Notes: a model not told the origin generated them from the sequence alone. A stretch of 64,000 bases of DNA from Lepeophtheirus salmonis (GCF_016086655.4 NC_052135.2:6538363-6602362); one strand, 5' to 3'. Shown: positions 1 through 11,439, counted from the first letter of the stretch. Translations and numbers: made by a program.

Positions 1-374
1 AAACATTCTTATCATGTGGCAACGACAAGGCAAGTAAGTTCGCTGATGGACAGTGGTTTGTTCAATATTTCCAAGAATTACCGCTTTCACTCTGGTATTG
101 GGCAAACTTCCTACCATGCAATGCAGTATCATCCGATAAAGGTCGGACTTGTGGGCTTACATTTATTGAAAGAGTGAGACATAACCACGGAGTAGCATCT
201 ATTAGAGATGTATGGAAATATAGACCATGAAAGGACCGATGTGGAGGGCATATGGAAAACATAGTTTGATCTCATGAAATGGGTATTCTGTCAACAATCT
301 GTATCAAAATTGGTCCCTCTGCGGCTCTAAATGCTATGGTTCATAACCTTCCAGTGTTGTCAAGTGGGAAAATG
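1..374. other. No recognisable feature
   Basis: AT-rich sequence with short frames only. I see no transposase motif, splice-bounded open block or terminal repeat. It leads directly into the tandem array that starts near 375. Confidence 0.5.
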
Positions 375-1010
375 AAGATGATTGGGCTTAATGATTGGGA
401 TATGACTTGCACAACGCATGGGATAGGGTTTATTATAGAATATTGAAGGGGTTCTTGATGTTCAGGGAATGGGGGGGCAGTGGGTAAGGATCTCCCTTTT
501 TGGACCAGAAGTTCAATTGCATAACCTGTGGGTTGTTGTGTATCATATGATATTATAATCTTTTTACTCAGGATAACATCGGCAAAGGGCTTAGATTCCC
601 CTTTTGGACAAGCAGTTCACTTGCAGACCCCGTGTGTGTGGGGTGGGGGGAGGTATTATAGGATATTAAAAGGTGTTCTTGATGCTTAGAGAAGGGGTGG
701 TGTTGTGTAAGGATCCACCTTTTGGGCCAGTGGTTCACTTTCACGACCTGTTGGCCAAGATATATCATAGGATATTAGAAAGGGTCATTTATACTCTGTA
801 TAACGGCGGTGATAGGTTTTGATCCCCCTTATGGACAAGCAGTTCACTTACGTAACCTGTGGGTTGGAGTGTATTATAATATATTAAAAGGGGTCCTCGA
901 TACTCAGGATAGTAGTTGCAATATTTTTTGATCCCCCTTGGGAACCAGCTGTCCACCTGTACCTCCGGTTGCCCGAGGTATATTTTGCAATATAGAATTG
1001 AGTCTCTCGT
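375..1010. repeat. ~110-bp diverged tandem array, 5-6 units
   Basis: Successive units share a gatccccctt-like start (seen near 488, 593, 711, 821 and 930), a block reading roughly ggacaagcagttcactt, a cctgtgggtt block, and an attaaaaggggttctt-gatactcagg tail. Spacings between the starts are about 105, 118, 110 and 109 bases. The first unit (about 375-487) is the most degraded. Units differ by many substitutions, so the array is old. No coding potential is shared between units. Confidence 0.85.
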
Positions 1011-1494
1011 GATATTTTTTATTATATAATAGTTTGATTGTGTTAATGCAATGAAAATTTACTTGAGTATCAAATTGCTTGTAAAGAAATTATATTATAA
1101 TTGAATTCTTAACGATCAAATTGCTTAGTAATTAATTATTTTTGTTCTGTTTACCCGGAATCATTTCACCTGACAATATAAATGAAAATAAAATGACCAT
1201 TGATCCCTCTATTGGAAATTTTATAGATTACACGGGCATTTTCCACCTTTCCTGCTCTAACAGACATTTTGCAAAATGCTCGATTTTCCACATTGCCTGT
1301 AAAATGTAATTATTTATTTGATTATACATCTTAAATCAATTAATAGCAGAGATAGGCAAGAGTGCTTTCTTCAGAGATAGAAGTTAACACATCCACGACC
1401 TCAAATAATGAAGGAAAAAGAAAGAGACACGCATCAACCGTTTTACCTTTTCTAATCGCTTGACTTAGTCTTTTCTTCTCACACATCTATTGTT

Positions 1495-1690
1495 TACTTA
1501 TGAGCGATGAGCTCTTGTCATATGTCATAACGTCATATAAATCTTTTTTATCTGAAGTTATTATTATATTTCTTTTATTCTTGACGGGAGAACATCTATC
1601 ATCAATGTATTGAGTAGCTACGTGTGAGTGTGCTCATGAGAAACAATCCATAACACTGATTATTTCTTTGCTTAGTTATCTTTTATATTT
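1495..1690. repeat. Dispersed repeat Rep-B, copy 1
   Basis: Carries the family signature gtgtgagtgtgctcatga followed by aacactgattatttctttgc and a gttatcttttat tail. The same block recurs near 5110, 15265, 33045 and 47390. It has no coding content and the family is unclassified. Confidence 0.6.
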
Positions 1691-2530
1691 TAAAGGAAAG
1701 TTTTGTCGTTTCGACTGTTCAGACTCATGGAGATAGATTTTTCGTATATATTTATTCTTCATACTTTTACAGAATATGCAAATAATTTGTAAAAAGTAAA
1801 TTAAGACGTAGAAATGCAAAACCTACCTAAAGCTACTCATTTCACTTCAACCCCTGCAAAAAGCGTGATATTTGACTCATATTTACATTATATACCTATA
1901 TATATTTTTGCAAAAGGATTAAAAGCCAAATTCATCTGATAAGATCTTAATGAATATGTACAATACATACTTTGTGTAGGGAAAGAGAAGGGGGAAGCCC
2001 GGCCTATATAAATTTAAATACTATGTAAAGAAAATGCATAGACCTTAATAGATCCCGGACTAGCAATCCTAACTAATGGATACATAATGATATGCTTAAT
2101 TATTGTCAAAATACTTTTTATCAACATACCTTCTTGTAAATTCATGTAAATACCAAGGATCCCAACATGTTCAGGACCATATATCGTGTGACTCAGAGTC
2201 GTAACTACAGGGGGAGTTCATTGTGGGATACTAGCAAACAGGTTTCCCTTCCCGTAACGAATCTTGTGCCCCTCATAGACAAATATAGATAGTTCAAAAG
2301 CGCTGTTATCGCATAGTCTCCGTTCAGCTATAGCCGAGGGAACTATTTTATATACTTACAAAAGACTAAGAGGGGACCCAAAATTTGCATTATCATTTAA
2401 TCACAATCTTCATTTTATTATGAGGTTTCATTACACAACCAAACGCCAGCTAAAAAATAAACAAGTTTTGTTTTTATCCCATGTCTCTTAGTATAAAAAT
2501 GTTTTTGGAGCAAAAACAAAGGCAATGCTT
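1691..2530. other. Featureless AT-rich stretch
   Basis: No motif, long frame or repeat relation recognised. 1011-1494 is likewise empty. Confidence 0.45.
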
Positions 2531-2549
2531 GAGAAACCCTTCGCATCTC

Positions 2550-2700
2550 CATCCGTACTGCCTATAACATCAAGAAGTCAATTACCTCCCCATACAGGTA
2601 AGAAGAACCAAAACTTCTGCAGCAACAATATGGCTAACGTCTGGCCTCCCTCCATGTGGCCCTCCTCCAACCCTGACCATGATATTATAGTATTAAACCA
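2550..2700 (+). pseudogene. Mariner transposase scrap, second-to-third catalytic Asp region
   Basis: One frame reads LPPHTGKKNQNF and then NVWPPSMWPSSNPDHD. This matches the mariner transposase stretch that runs from the second catalytic Asp block (QQDSAPxHT) to the third (WPPxSPDLNPLDY). The Asp of the QQD block is lost and the DLNPLDY end is broken. Neither the N-terminal helix-turn-helix (HTH) region nor a C-terminus is present, so this is a short fragment. It resembles the relics at 51745-52380 and 57200-57775, which also read SxPSHTxKKNQ. Confidence 0.7.
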
Positions 2701-2739
2701 TAAGCAACATCTATATTTATATATTTGTCTTACTTGATT

Positions 2740-3317
2740 ACCCCTCTGCGAGCCAGAGGATCTTTTAAAGCAACGTATTGCTTCTTATCGCTTTCAAAAA
2801 AGATTTATCTCATATTAAAAAATACATGGCAGAAATGAATATAAAATTCTATACAAATGGACAATGGTCGACTTATCAGGAGCGCAGTTAGGATTTCTTA
2901 CCTAGGCGGAGGGATTATTTTACTTTACGAAAGTTGTAAAATCTAGGGATGTATTTTGGGTGTTACATAAATTCTGAAGGGAGCATGTCACGCCGTAGCT
3001 ACCAAACGGCGACTCTGACATAATTAAAGTTGACATGTTTGTTACAAAAAACTATGTTTAAAACATAGAAAATGAGAAACGGGATTTGGGCCTGCTCTTT
3101 TTTCTTTTTTGTTCATATTTAATAGTCGTGGTGTTAACTTCTCCTTCTGAAATAAACATCATTGCCCAATTTTGTTATAAACTGTTTTTAAGATGTATAA
3201 TGTTAATAAATTCAGTATTAACCTATTTCTCGCTCCTGCCTTCTCCTTGTGCTCTCTTTTTCTTTACAAAAATGTCAACTTTAGTTATAAGCCCAATATC
3301 CATATTTATATCAGGAC
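2740..3317. other. Featureless AT-rich stretch
   Basis: A 96-residue frame at 3086-3376 is rich in Leu, Phe and Ser and matches nothing known to me. It overlaps the MITE that starts at 3318 and is probably chance. Nothing else is seen. Confidence 0.45.
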
Positions 3318-3515
3318 TAGTGTTGTGTCCGTTAGGACTTACGGCTGAACTATTGTCCCTTGCAGTTCAGCTGTAAGTCCTAAGTTCGATCCTTGATGAC
3401 GTCACTTCACTATATTTCTTCTTTTTAAAATCCGTTGTAGCACTGAGAGTTATAAGGACGGACAGTCCAAAGACTGGACTGAACTGGACCAAATAAATAA
3501 GGACCGGCTCAACTC
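3318..3515 (+). repeat. CRE-bearing MITE, copy 1
   Basis: Begins TAGTGTTGTGTCC and ends near ggaccaaataaataaggacc. The core reads ccttgatgacgtcactt and contains an intact palindromic TGACGTCA. The same start, core and end recur in ten other places in the window. Terminal inverted sequence and a TA at the edge suggest a Tc1/mariner-type miniature element. The strand given is the orientation of the core. Confidence 0.8.
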
Positions 3516-3998
3516 GGAAATTTCCTCAGCCAAAGAAAGTTCTAATTAAAAAAAAGCTTGAAAAACTTTTTTAAAGTTTAAAGCAAATATTAATTCTAAC
3601 AATGAACCCAAACAGTAACTAACAATTTTACCCTCGCAATAGATTTCTACTTATAGATGAATTATGTTAAATATTTCATTAAAACTATATTCTTACTTTA
3701 TCATTCTATGAGCCAGTGTATTACACCAGATATAATGTATTTATAGATTTATATCCAAAGAATCTTAATGTACTCTAAGATGATGGAAACATCATTTCAC
3801 AAATTTGTCTATATTTAGACATTGATTATATCTTGAATTAATAAAAAATGCACATACTTTATGTATAGATCTTCATTTATATCCTTTATATATATTAATA
3901 AAATTTTTTTATATAAAAAAAACTCAATTTAACAACGAGCATATGTAGCTATTGCTCATTGCGTCATATAAAAAGGAAGAAAATATAAAATATTTAAA

Positions 3999-4026
3999 CA
4001 GGGAGCACTGTATATAGTGCTCCCTG
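3999..4026. repeat. Perfect-arm palindrome, Rep-D
   Basis: Arms CAGGGAGCACT and AGTGCTCCCTG are perfect 11-bp inverted copies around a GTATAT centre. Related sequence (gccagggagcact, cagtgcttcctg) occurs at 25565-25830, so this is probably the tip of a dispersed element and not a transcription terminator. Confidence 0.7.
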
Positions 4027-4057
4027 ATTTATACTGTGTAAATATACATATTTTGAC

Positions 4058-4246
4058 AAGTTCTTAATTATTCAGTCCAGTCCCCTTTTAGGAATGGTCA
4101 TACCAGTCCTTGGGAACGGTCCTTAAGACTGTCAGTCCTTCAGACTGTTAGTACTAAAAGTGATTAACACGATAATAAATATAGTTGAGTAACGTCATCA
4201 AGGACCAAAACTTATAAGTTTCATGCAGGATTGAATTGGACTGGAT
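4058..4246 (-). repeat. CRE-bearing MITE, copy 2
   Basis: Opposite orientation to copy 1: gttgagtaacgtcatcaagg is followed by accaaaacttataag. The octamer has one change (TAACGTCA). Paired ggtcctt/aggacc-type blocks lie on each side. Confidence 0.75.
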
Positions 4247-4399
4247 ATATATATATTTTTTTCATTTTTTTAGAGTAAAATTTAAACAGTAGGATTTGTG
4301 TGGACATTTATTTAACAAAATCATCTGAAAATAGTGGTTGGAACACATTTGATTCAATATGTGAGCCCCCAGCTCTAAAAATTGCTTCAATACAGACCT

Positions 4400-4830
4400 T
4401 GACATTGTAAACAGACTCAAGCTTGGTCTACCGCTTCCTGATGGAAGCCTCTAGAGACCGGATACACTTTTGAGGAGTAGCACCACACCCCCTTGCCCTC
4501 CAGAGGCATCTTTCCCTTCAAAAAAATGGGAGGATAGACTTTGCCTATGCTGGTCACTGCATTTTTGATTTTTAATGCGTATCTCACTAAAGCTGAGACA
4601 TTTTCTGAATGTTCAGGGTTGAAATAGCGGCTGTTCTGCTTATTCACAGTGGTATCACCGGTGAACCATTTTGTTTTGACTAGATCAAAACTTTGCCCGA
4701 ATCTTTTTGGGCTTGAAAAAATTTAGGATCTAATTTGCTCTTGCAAACTGTCTCAGCTTACTTGTTCGCCGATAAGATGTCTTGTTGTCCACCTTTGTGA
4801 TTTTGTATGAATGTAATTCATGATTGAAAA
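4400..4830 (-). pseudogene. Mariner transposase relic, HTH-end to central region
   Basis: Reading leftward, one frame gives WFTGDTTVNKQNSRYF followed by ALVRYALKIKNAVTSIGKV and PPIFLKG. This corresponds to the mariner region downstream of the first catalytic Asp (FSDEKxFTVDxxxNKQNDRY), where the Asp block itself is degraded. The preceding minus-strand sequence (about 4690-4790) still resembles the basic linker before that block, with stops. QQD and DLNP blocks are missing. A closely related relic lies at 47500-47830. Confidence 0.75.
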
Positions 4831-4954
4831 TAGTAAAATGTGTACCACTGGATAAGATCAACCCTTTATATAAAGTATATGTTAAGTGTTGTATGAAAAA
4901 TCAATAAAGAGAAGAAATATAAGTCTATAAAATAATGAATGTGATTTTAGATTG

Positions 4955-5160
4955 GGTTTAGCAACGAGCATGTGTAGGCAAAGAAGAACTAGTGAGCCCT
5001 TTAGAGACTAAAATATTCCCTGGCTCATCATGTCGTATTAAAAAAGAAAATAAATTCAAGGTGTTCTTCATATTCTGAAGATAGAACATCTAAGCATTGA
5101 GTAGCTCCGTGTGAGTGTGCTCATAAAAACGGCGAGTAACACTGATATATATACTATATA
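4955..5160. repeat. Dispersed repeat Rep-B, copy 2
   Basis: Starts at gcaacgagcatgtgtag. It contains ctttagagactaaaatattccctgg and, at its right, gtgtgagtgtgctcat with the aacactgata tail shared with 1495-1690 and 15090-15300. Confidence 0.6.
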
Positions 5161-5293
5161 TATCATACTACTTGGCAAGCCGCTTTATGTATTTTCAAAA
5201 TCTATAATTATTCATTATTAAGTATCATACAGAACACATTAGTTAAGTGAATGTGTTTTGACATTACAAATGAGTGAAAAACAAATGCTTTGC

Positions 5294-5312
5294 AAAAAAA
5301 AAAAAAAAAAAA
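5294..5312 (+). repeat. Poly(A) run of 19
   Basis: Homopolymer. No retroposed gene body was recognised immediately upstream. Confidence 0.9.
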
Positions 5313-5639
5313 TCCTACACATTTAATAGAAATTGATTTTACTTGATATGCTCAAATATTTTTATCTATTTCTAAAAAGTACTTTTTATAAGAATGAGTA
5401 AGTTACATTTTTCCAAACGCCTCTGATTTAAATTTTTTATTTAGTTACTGCATAGATAATCCCAAAGATTCCAAGTAGTTTACCCTTTCCCCCAACTCAA
5501 ATCTTCCATAGAAGGGAGGGGTGTCACATACCCTCCCTAGCAACGGCCCTGATGTCATACTTTGCCGTATCAAATGGACACTACTGGCTGATATTTTGGA
5601 GATTGTGAAGGTTAAATGATTTTTTTAAATGTTTCTTTA

Positions 5640-5835
5640 GTTCGTCAGATGGAGTTGCACGCACTGATTAAGTATACGGATATTTAAACATTATGATACT
5701 ACAATTACTGCATCTGACCTAGGAATCTTCTTTGAAGTCCATATACATAAAGTGTATTTCCTTTTCCATGAAAAAACGAGTATCGAATCTATGCACATTG
5801 AGTTCAAGAGATAAATTAATTTTAACCCTCAGATA
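5640..5835. repeat. Dispersed repeat Rep-F, copy 1
   Basis: Shares tcagatgga near its left, ctgcatctgac, then tttgaagtccatatacat and gagttcaagaga with 46110-46275. The tcagatgg and ccatctga blocks are inverted relative to each other, so it may be a small inverted-repeat element. Confidence 0.6.
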
Positions 5836-6776
5836 TAACCTCAAATGACGGAATATCTTGCCGAACAATAAGTTATTGAATATGGATATGAGTAATGCAT
5901 AACTCTATGATCAGTGATACGCGTGCATGCATAGATTAGATCTTTTAAAGTAATTGAGAGTGTATATGTGAGTGAAACAAAACCTGTACAATTCGTTTGC
6001 ATGTAGAAGTTAACTGTTTTAGTTGGGAGGGGGGAGGGATTAAGATCTATAATTTATGCTTTAACAAAACAAAAATAATTATTAATACATATTGTATAAT
6101 TCATGACCGTTATCAAATTACAACCAAAAAAAAAAAAAAAAAAAAATACAGTAAAACATCATTTAGTATGTCGGATTTAATAAAAAAATATTTCAATTTT
6201 AGTGCTCACAAAATACAAATAAAATACCAAGATTTATGCAAAGCAATGCTAAGCTTGAAATTTACATTCTTAGTCAATAGTTTCGTTCACTTTTAGGGCT
6301 TTATATTAAGTCTATTCCGACCCGTTGGGACCGGTAAATTGTTCTGTTGTACAGTTTTATAAAGTATAGATGCTGTCCGAACGGAGAGATGATCCCAATT
6401 CATGCAAACTTAGCTCGTTTTGAAATGTGACACATTTGTATTATCATTTTAGCATAGGAGCTCTACTTTATTTTAACAAATTTATATCAAAAGCCATCAT
6501 TTCCTGCTTATAAACTCGTGAATGCGTAAATCATAGCTCATATATAATGCACATTCTCAAAGCGTAATAAAATTTTATATCGTGTCGTATAACTGTAGGA
6601 CAGCTAAAATGTTTTTCCTAGGCTCTTCTACAGGACAGTTTAGGAAAATAGTTACTATAAAGAACTAACTTTTAAACCAGAGTACTTTATAACAAACGAG
6701 CGATTTATACATATATGAAGGACTCTGGGTGCTCTTATTGTTTATACTGTGTAAATATGTCTCATAGAAACACTCC
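5836..6776. other. Featureless AT-rich stretch with a 21-A run
   Basis: A run of 21 A lies at 6126-6146. A 99-residue frame across it is low-complexity. The right end may hold the remainder of the LTR whose end is described next, but I could not set its left edge. Confidence 0.45.
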
Positions 6777-6842
6777 AATAAAGATTAGTTCAAGTAAGAT
6801 AACCAACTGATGTAGATTTCTTCATTGGTGACCCTAACATTT
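6777..6842 (+). promoter_or_regulatory. Probable LTR 3' end with poly(A) signal and primer-binding site
   Basis: AATAAA lies at 6777-6782. About 45 bases later comes TTGGTGACCCTAACATTTG, resembling the LTR/primer-binding-site junction of many Ty3/Gypsy elements (TTGGTGACCCCGACGTG type). It sits immediately upstream of gag- and pol-like sequence in the same orientation, which is what makes the call credible. The matching tRNA was not identified. Confidence 0.6.
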
Positions 6843-6904
6843 GAAAAGAATGCCAATCACTAGGGCAAAAGGAACTTTCTGTAAAGTTTTGCCTTGCTCT
6901 ACAG

Positions 6905-7108
6905 AGCTCTACTATTCCAAAACCTCCAACGCAGCCCGTCCTAGATGAACCGGCGTCAGAACGATCTCGAATACCCGAGGTATGCCTTCCTCAGTTCGAT
7001 GAAGAGGACGTAGATACTTGGTCCGCTAGAGAGGATTCAATCTTCAGGACATACAGGATTGTGGAGGATGAAGAGAAGGTCAATATAATGACAGCACAGT
7101 CTTTTTAA
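6905..7108 (+). pseudogene. Gypsy gag fragment
   Basis: An open frame of 67 codons ends at TAA. It contains PEVCLPQFDEEDVDTWSAR and then SIFRTYRI, which follows the gag pattern of Gypsy elements (LPxFDGxDPxxWFxRxExxF). This is the start of the gag capsid-like domain. The remaining capsid and the zinc knuckle are absent, and the RT begins only about 35 bases later, so most of gag and the protease have been deleted. Confidence 0.65.
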
Positions 7109-7141
7109 AGGTTAAGGGACTCCTTATTCAGATATGAGCCG

Positions 7142-7440
7142 TGAGTATTTGTTTATTTGAATGATATCCTTATTGCGTCCAAGTCCATAGAGGAGCATCG
7201 AGCGGTACTCTTTAAAGTGCTGTCAAAGCTCCAAGGAGCAAGTATCTGTCTCTAGGGAGTTAAATGTAAATGGGAAGTACACTCTTTAGATTTCCTGGGC
7301 CACTACATCTCGGCAGAGGGAATTAAACCTGTTTCAAGTAGATTTGAGTCGATTCGAGTCTGAGCTCCTCCCAAGTCTCGTAAAGAACTTCAGGCCTTTT
7401 TGGGAATGGTTCAATACTGAGCCTATCTAACTACACAAAA
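7142..7440 (+). pseudogene. Gypsy reverse transcriptase fragment
   Basis: One frame gives VFVYLNDILIASKSIEEH, then VLSKLQGASICL, a stop, GVKCKWEV, then LDFLGHYISAEGIKP and SRKELQAFLGM. This is the catalytic palm motif (normally YLDD) through the thumb of a Ty3/Gypsy RT (FLGHxISxxGIxP). The first of the paired catalytic aspartates is Asn here (YLND). Motifs upstream of the active site are missing. The single in-frame TAG within 75 codons makes this the best-preserved part of the element. Confidence 0.9.
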
Positions 7441-7879
7441 CCATAGACCCCCTATAGCAAAAGCATACCAAATTTTAATTGGAGGAAAAACAGCAGGAAT
7501 CCTTTCAAAAAATAAAAAGACTATTTCTGAACAGACTCTCTTGGCCTTCCGAGAGGAAAGTGCCCCTTTACTGCCTTTATTAAACACAAGTCGGAGAAAG
7601 AGAACATTGTGGCTGATACCTTGTTATACTGATAGCTGCAGTCAGATCTGAAAAATTTCCCCTCCTTGAAGAGGTGTTACAGGACCAGGCTTTAAACAAC
7701 CCACGTAGCCTGGATTTTAAAGTGAGGTCTTTTGGGAGTGGTGTTCTTGTCGGTTTAGGAACCGAAAAACATTTTAGAGCTATAGTCTAATCAAACAAAT
7801 TACAGTAAAAATAGTTTATTTAGCTTACGGTTTTCTAAACCAGGATTTAAAGCTCCTTGACGTGAGGTCTCCTAGTCAT

Positions 7880-8700
7880 TTGCGTGGGTTAATTTGCGAG
7901 AAACTGTAAAAAAATGTACACAGGAGTGCCTATCTTGTCAGAAGAACAAAGCGGTAACTCACCCATGGTCTTTTCGTCATATTTCATTTTCTTCTGATCC
8001 TCCAATATTTTATACACTTCACATTTGTTGGGCACTTCGTCAAATAGTTACAGGTATCTTTTAACAGTTTTGGATAAGGCCACAAGATGAACTGAAGTTA
8101 TTCCTATGTGTGATACTGCGACTGAGACCATTTTAACGGCTTTCCTTTCGAGGGATGGATATCAAGATTCGGCATGCCGGTGTCTGTTCACTCCAACAAA
8201 GGAGCTCAATTTAGGGGATCACTTTGTGGAAGACTTGCCTACAAGGAATAACCAAGAGGACTTTCAAAATAGACTTGGTTCAACGGTGCGACATTGTTTG
8301 GTGACCACTGTTTTTGGTGTTAGGGCATCCGTCCCATCTTTACTGGGAGCCTCATTTTCACCAATGCACCATTTGTTGGGATTAGCTCCCCCTTAATGAT
8401 ATCGTTGGTTTATTCGTCTGATGCACTGAAGGACAGGATCTTTTCATTAGAGTGAGAAATAAGAAGCATTTTCGGTAGAGAATGATTTCTCAGCCTTCAG
8501 CCAAAACGAGTCCAGAATTTTCTTTAAATGCACTCATAAAGGGGAGTCATGTGTTTCAAGTAAAAACAGGTCAGGGATCTATCCATTCAAGGTATTCTCT
8601 AATGGCACCAATAGGACTTTTAAAATAGACTTGGTGTATAAACGGCGTGACATTATATCGGTCGACCGTTTGAAGCCTGTTTTTGGTGTTCAGGACATTC
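7880..8700 (+). pseudogene. Gypsy integrase remnant with duplicated C-terminal tail
   Basis: The zinc-finger end is seen as CTQECLSCQKNKA. A core follows (LLTVLDKATR-like, then VIPMCDTATETILTAFLSR at 8106 onward), and the Gypsy C-terminal block appears as RTFKIDLV with RLKPVFGV. The open 96-residue frame at 8106-8396 belongs to this core and continues out of frame. The FKIDLV/PVFGV tail occurs twice (8255-8335, then 8605-8690). The second copy is closer to the usual family form, so the first is the likely extra piece. Confidence 0.75.
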
Positions 8701-9079
8701 ACCCTAAACTTTTAATAAATTATTTTATATCAGTCAGCTTAGTTGCCACCATAATAATTGTCATTTAAAATCCTTTTGAGTTTTGCCACAATACTATAAG
8801 CAAACAACGGAGTATGAGAAAAGATTGAGATAGTAGAAATTTGTAAAACATCTAATTTTTTTGGATTGTCCAAGAAGGCTAAGAATAGCCATTACAGCGG
8901 ATCCCAGAAGCAGACCTATTTTCAGGGTCTCAAGGAAGACGATTTACACTATCTTCCATGCATTGGTGATGCAAACTATCTATGCCACCTCTTTGTCACA
9001 CTTTCTTGACCAAACGCTGGGACTGATTTTTTTTGATAGGTTGTTCAAACTTGTACCAGTCGGGAAAAAATGGAACTAT

Positions 9080-9652
9080 TTGACAAAATCGTTGTACCAA
9101 ACATTGCTCAGATTCTCCCCTGGAATCTGCAACGGGAGCGGCAACATAACAATTGCTCGAGCTCTGGGACTCAGTCAGACATTTGTTCGTAAGGTTAAAA
9201 AGGGAATTTGAGGCCTGTTAACGTGATTTTGAGGCACCATCCTCAACGTTAGCTCCGAAGGCACGTCATCCCACTTCATGTGTTCCTCTAATGCCTCAGG
9301 GTCAACAATGATACCAACTTAGACGTTCTAGAAACCAAAGTCAAGCCTTGGTAGAAACAGTTGCCAATGGGAGGCCTTATATGCGGGAGCAGGACTCAGC
9401 TCCCTGCCACACTGCCAATTTTGACAACTTCTATTGCCGGACTTTTGGCCTCCAAACTTGCTGGATCTTAATCTGGTGGGCACGGTTGAACTACAAACTA
9501 ACCGAACCCCATGCAACACCAAAGACGAACTTATCAGTCGGATCAAGAAGGTATTTCAGGATTTGCCAAGGGACCAAGGAATGAAGGCATGCTCATGCTT
9601 TCAGCCTCGTATAGAGACTGTAATTGAGGTTGAAGGTGACTTTATTGACTAA
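9080..9652 (+). pseudogene. Mariner transposase relic, HTH plus second half
   Basis: The N-terminal part (9110-9211) reads ITIARALGLSQTFVRKVKK, a mariner-type helix-turn-helix. From about 9300 the frame gives VNNDTNLDVLETKVKPW, then in the next frame VANGRPYMREQDSAPCHT (second catalytic Asp kept), then DFWPPNLLDLN (third-Asp region) and the usual C-terminus ending EVEGDFID and a stop at 9650-9652. The first catalytic Asp region between HTH and LDVLETKV is deleted. At least two frameshifts are needed. The short frame starting at 8861 runs into this relic but its first 70 residues are not recognisable. Confidence 0.85.
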
Positions 9653-9659
9653 AATATGC

Positions 9660-10319
9660 GTTTGGGAAAAAATCCTTTACCCAGCACAGATAACACATGT
9701 GCACCATGTAAAAGGAAGACATGTCCAGGGGAAACAGGTCGATTGTCAATTTTGTAATAGGCAGTAGAAGAAATTGATATTTTGGATTTCGTGTGTTTAA
9801 ATTCGTGGATGAGGAAATACCATGATGTAAAATAAGATTAATTGAAAAAAAAAAAAATGATTAAACTATACACATGCAAAATGATACTTTAGTCAATATT
9901 TTTGTAATTTTTAGCATATCAATATCAACTTAATGAAAGTAGTTATATAATACTTAATATTAACGTGCGTACTCCAAGGATATATTTTCATGGACTTGAA
10001 AACTGTTTTGTATGGAAAAATATAATAAATCATGTACTTTCATTTTTTTTACGTTAATTTTGGACGCATTTCATATTGATATAATGTAAGGAAGAAGACT
10101 TACTTTCTTTGGAACGTCTTCCTTTAATAAATGTTTGTATATGTATACTTCAAAGAAAAAAAAAAGTTCCCTCATTTGTATCATGCGAAATTTACAAGTA
10201 GAATAGAAAATCCCATTTACTACCTTCTAAATTTACAGAGGGGGAACCAGGGGCAGTTTTGTTTGTGGATATTTTTTATTACTAATTTTTTAAGATGTGG
10301 TCTTTTTTATTAACCATGA
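9660..10319. other. No recognisable feature
   Basis: AT-rich, with a stretch of A near 9845 and short frames. It may include the right flank of the preceding mariner relic but no terminal repeat was identified. Confidence 0.4.
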
Positions 10320-11200
10320 GCAAAGGGTTACATGGGTTGATCGGGCCAAGGAGGAAGCAGGTAATCACATTGACAATGACCAATATTATATCTTCTTAAT
10401 GTTGAGATTAGTATTCTTATGAATGAAAAAAAAAATCCCTCATTTTGCAAAAAAAGTAGTCAAATGCTTATATTAGCATTGGGAAGGGGAATACAAAACT
10501 ACCAAGATTGTTTTCGTACATGGAAAAACAAAAAATTAATGGAGAATAATTTTGTCGAAAAAATAACCGTCCATAATTAGTTCATTTTGCAAATATTGCA
10601 CAAAATTAGGTAATAGAATATTCTGGAAATGAAAATGTTATGGTGTAATGTTAAGGTTTATAATTTTATGTCCAAAATGCACCGTTTTGTGGCATTTTTT
10701 CTTAAAAATTGAAAATTGACGTTTGATGAAAAAAATAATTAAGAAAATGACAGATATTTTAGTCAATTATGAATTTTTGTGTATCAAATTTCAATGCAAA
10801 CGAATTTTGAGACAAATTTCTACAAACTTTGTTAAATCTACGAATCCAATATTTCATCTGAAAAAAAAAAAAAACAAATGCGCAATTTTCACTGATTTCT
10901 TTTTTTGCCCTAACTTTTTTAATTTTTGATAAATTTAGAAAATGCTGTTATTTGCATAGTTGCTTTTTGGGATGCGAGTCACTTATTGATTTATACTTTA
11001 ACTGCCTTATCTAGTCTCCTTGAGCTCCAAAAAACAATTTTTCTGTTTTGAATATAGAATGAGCCACATTTATACGATTCCCCAAAAATCGGCACCCCCG
11101 TCTTAGCCTGATCATGTTTAAAAGATAAAAGATGCAAAATTTCAGCCTCCTAGATCCAACGGTGTGGTCACACATAAATATATACCAGTATACAGATTAC
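10320..11200 (+). repeat. Unclassified ~1-kb repeat Rep-G, copy 1
   Basis: Shares in order with 16495-17865: cgggccaaggagg followed by acattgacaatg; ggggaatacaaaactaccaa-like with tttcgtac; ttatggagaataat; atctacgaatccaatatt; tttagaaaat; aactgcc-tat-cagtct; a cccc-gaaaatc block; and gcaaaatttcagcctcc near the end. No protein domain was recognised, so the class (LINE tail, DNA element) is unknown. Confidence 0.75.
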
Positions 11201-11439
11201 TTAACACTACAATTGATAGTGGATCAATTAATAATTAGATGAATAACTAAAGGAATTGTATAGTAAAAATATGATTAAAATTTTTGGTTTGATTTATACC
11301 TCCATAGATTGACAAACTCTTCTGTTATCTTTTTATATCTCAATTTTAGAAAATTCTAAACAAGTATAAAGTATTCACCTAGCAATATCGAAAAAAATAA
11401 TACAAAGGTAATTTTAATTGAGGGTGAATTATATATTTC

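Larger units (their letters stand above)
6843..8740 (+). mobile_element. Ty3/Gypsy LTR-retrotransposon relic
   Basis: Pieces occur in Ty3/Gypsy order on +: a gag-like N-terminus (6905-7108), reverse transcriptase palm and thumb (7142-7440), the RNase H end (7555-7640), and an integrase zinc-finger, core and C-terminal tail (7880-8700). The frame is broken by several stops and shifts. Only part of gag and of the RT are present, so large internal deletions occurred. The left LTR edge is suggested by 6777-6842, and no right LTR was recognised. A stretch near 8255-8335 is repeated in diverged form at 8605-8690, so the 3' part is partly duplicated. Confidence 0.85.

Noticed and set aside
375..1010. 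Tandem units as a CRISPR array
   Set aside because: Units are ~110 bp, diverged throughout and lack the constant repeat/variable spacer pattern; the sequence is eukaryotic.
3380..3400. agttcgatcct resembling a tRNA B box
   Set aside because: No A box at proper spacing and no cloverleaf; it lies inside the MITE and is changed in other copies.
3999..4026. Palindrome as a transcription terminator
   Set aside because: Rho-independent terminators do not apply to this eukaryotic sequence, and related arms elsewhere show it belongs to a dispersed repeat.
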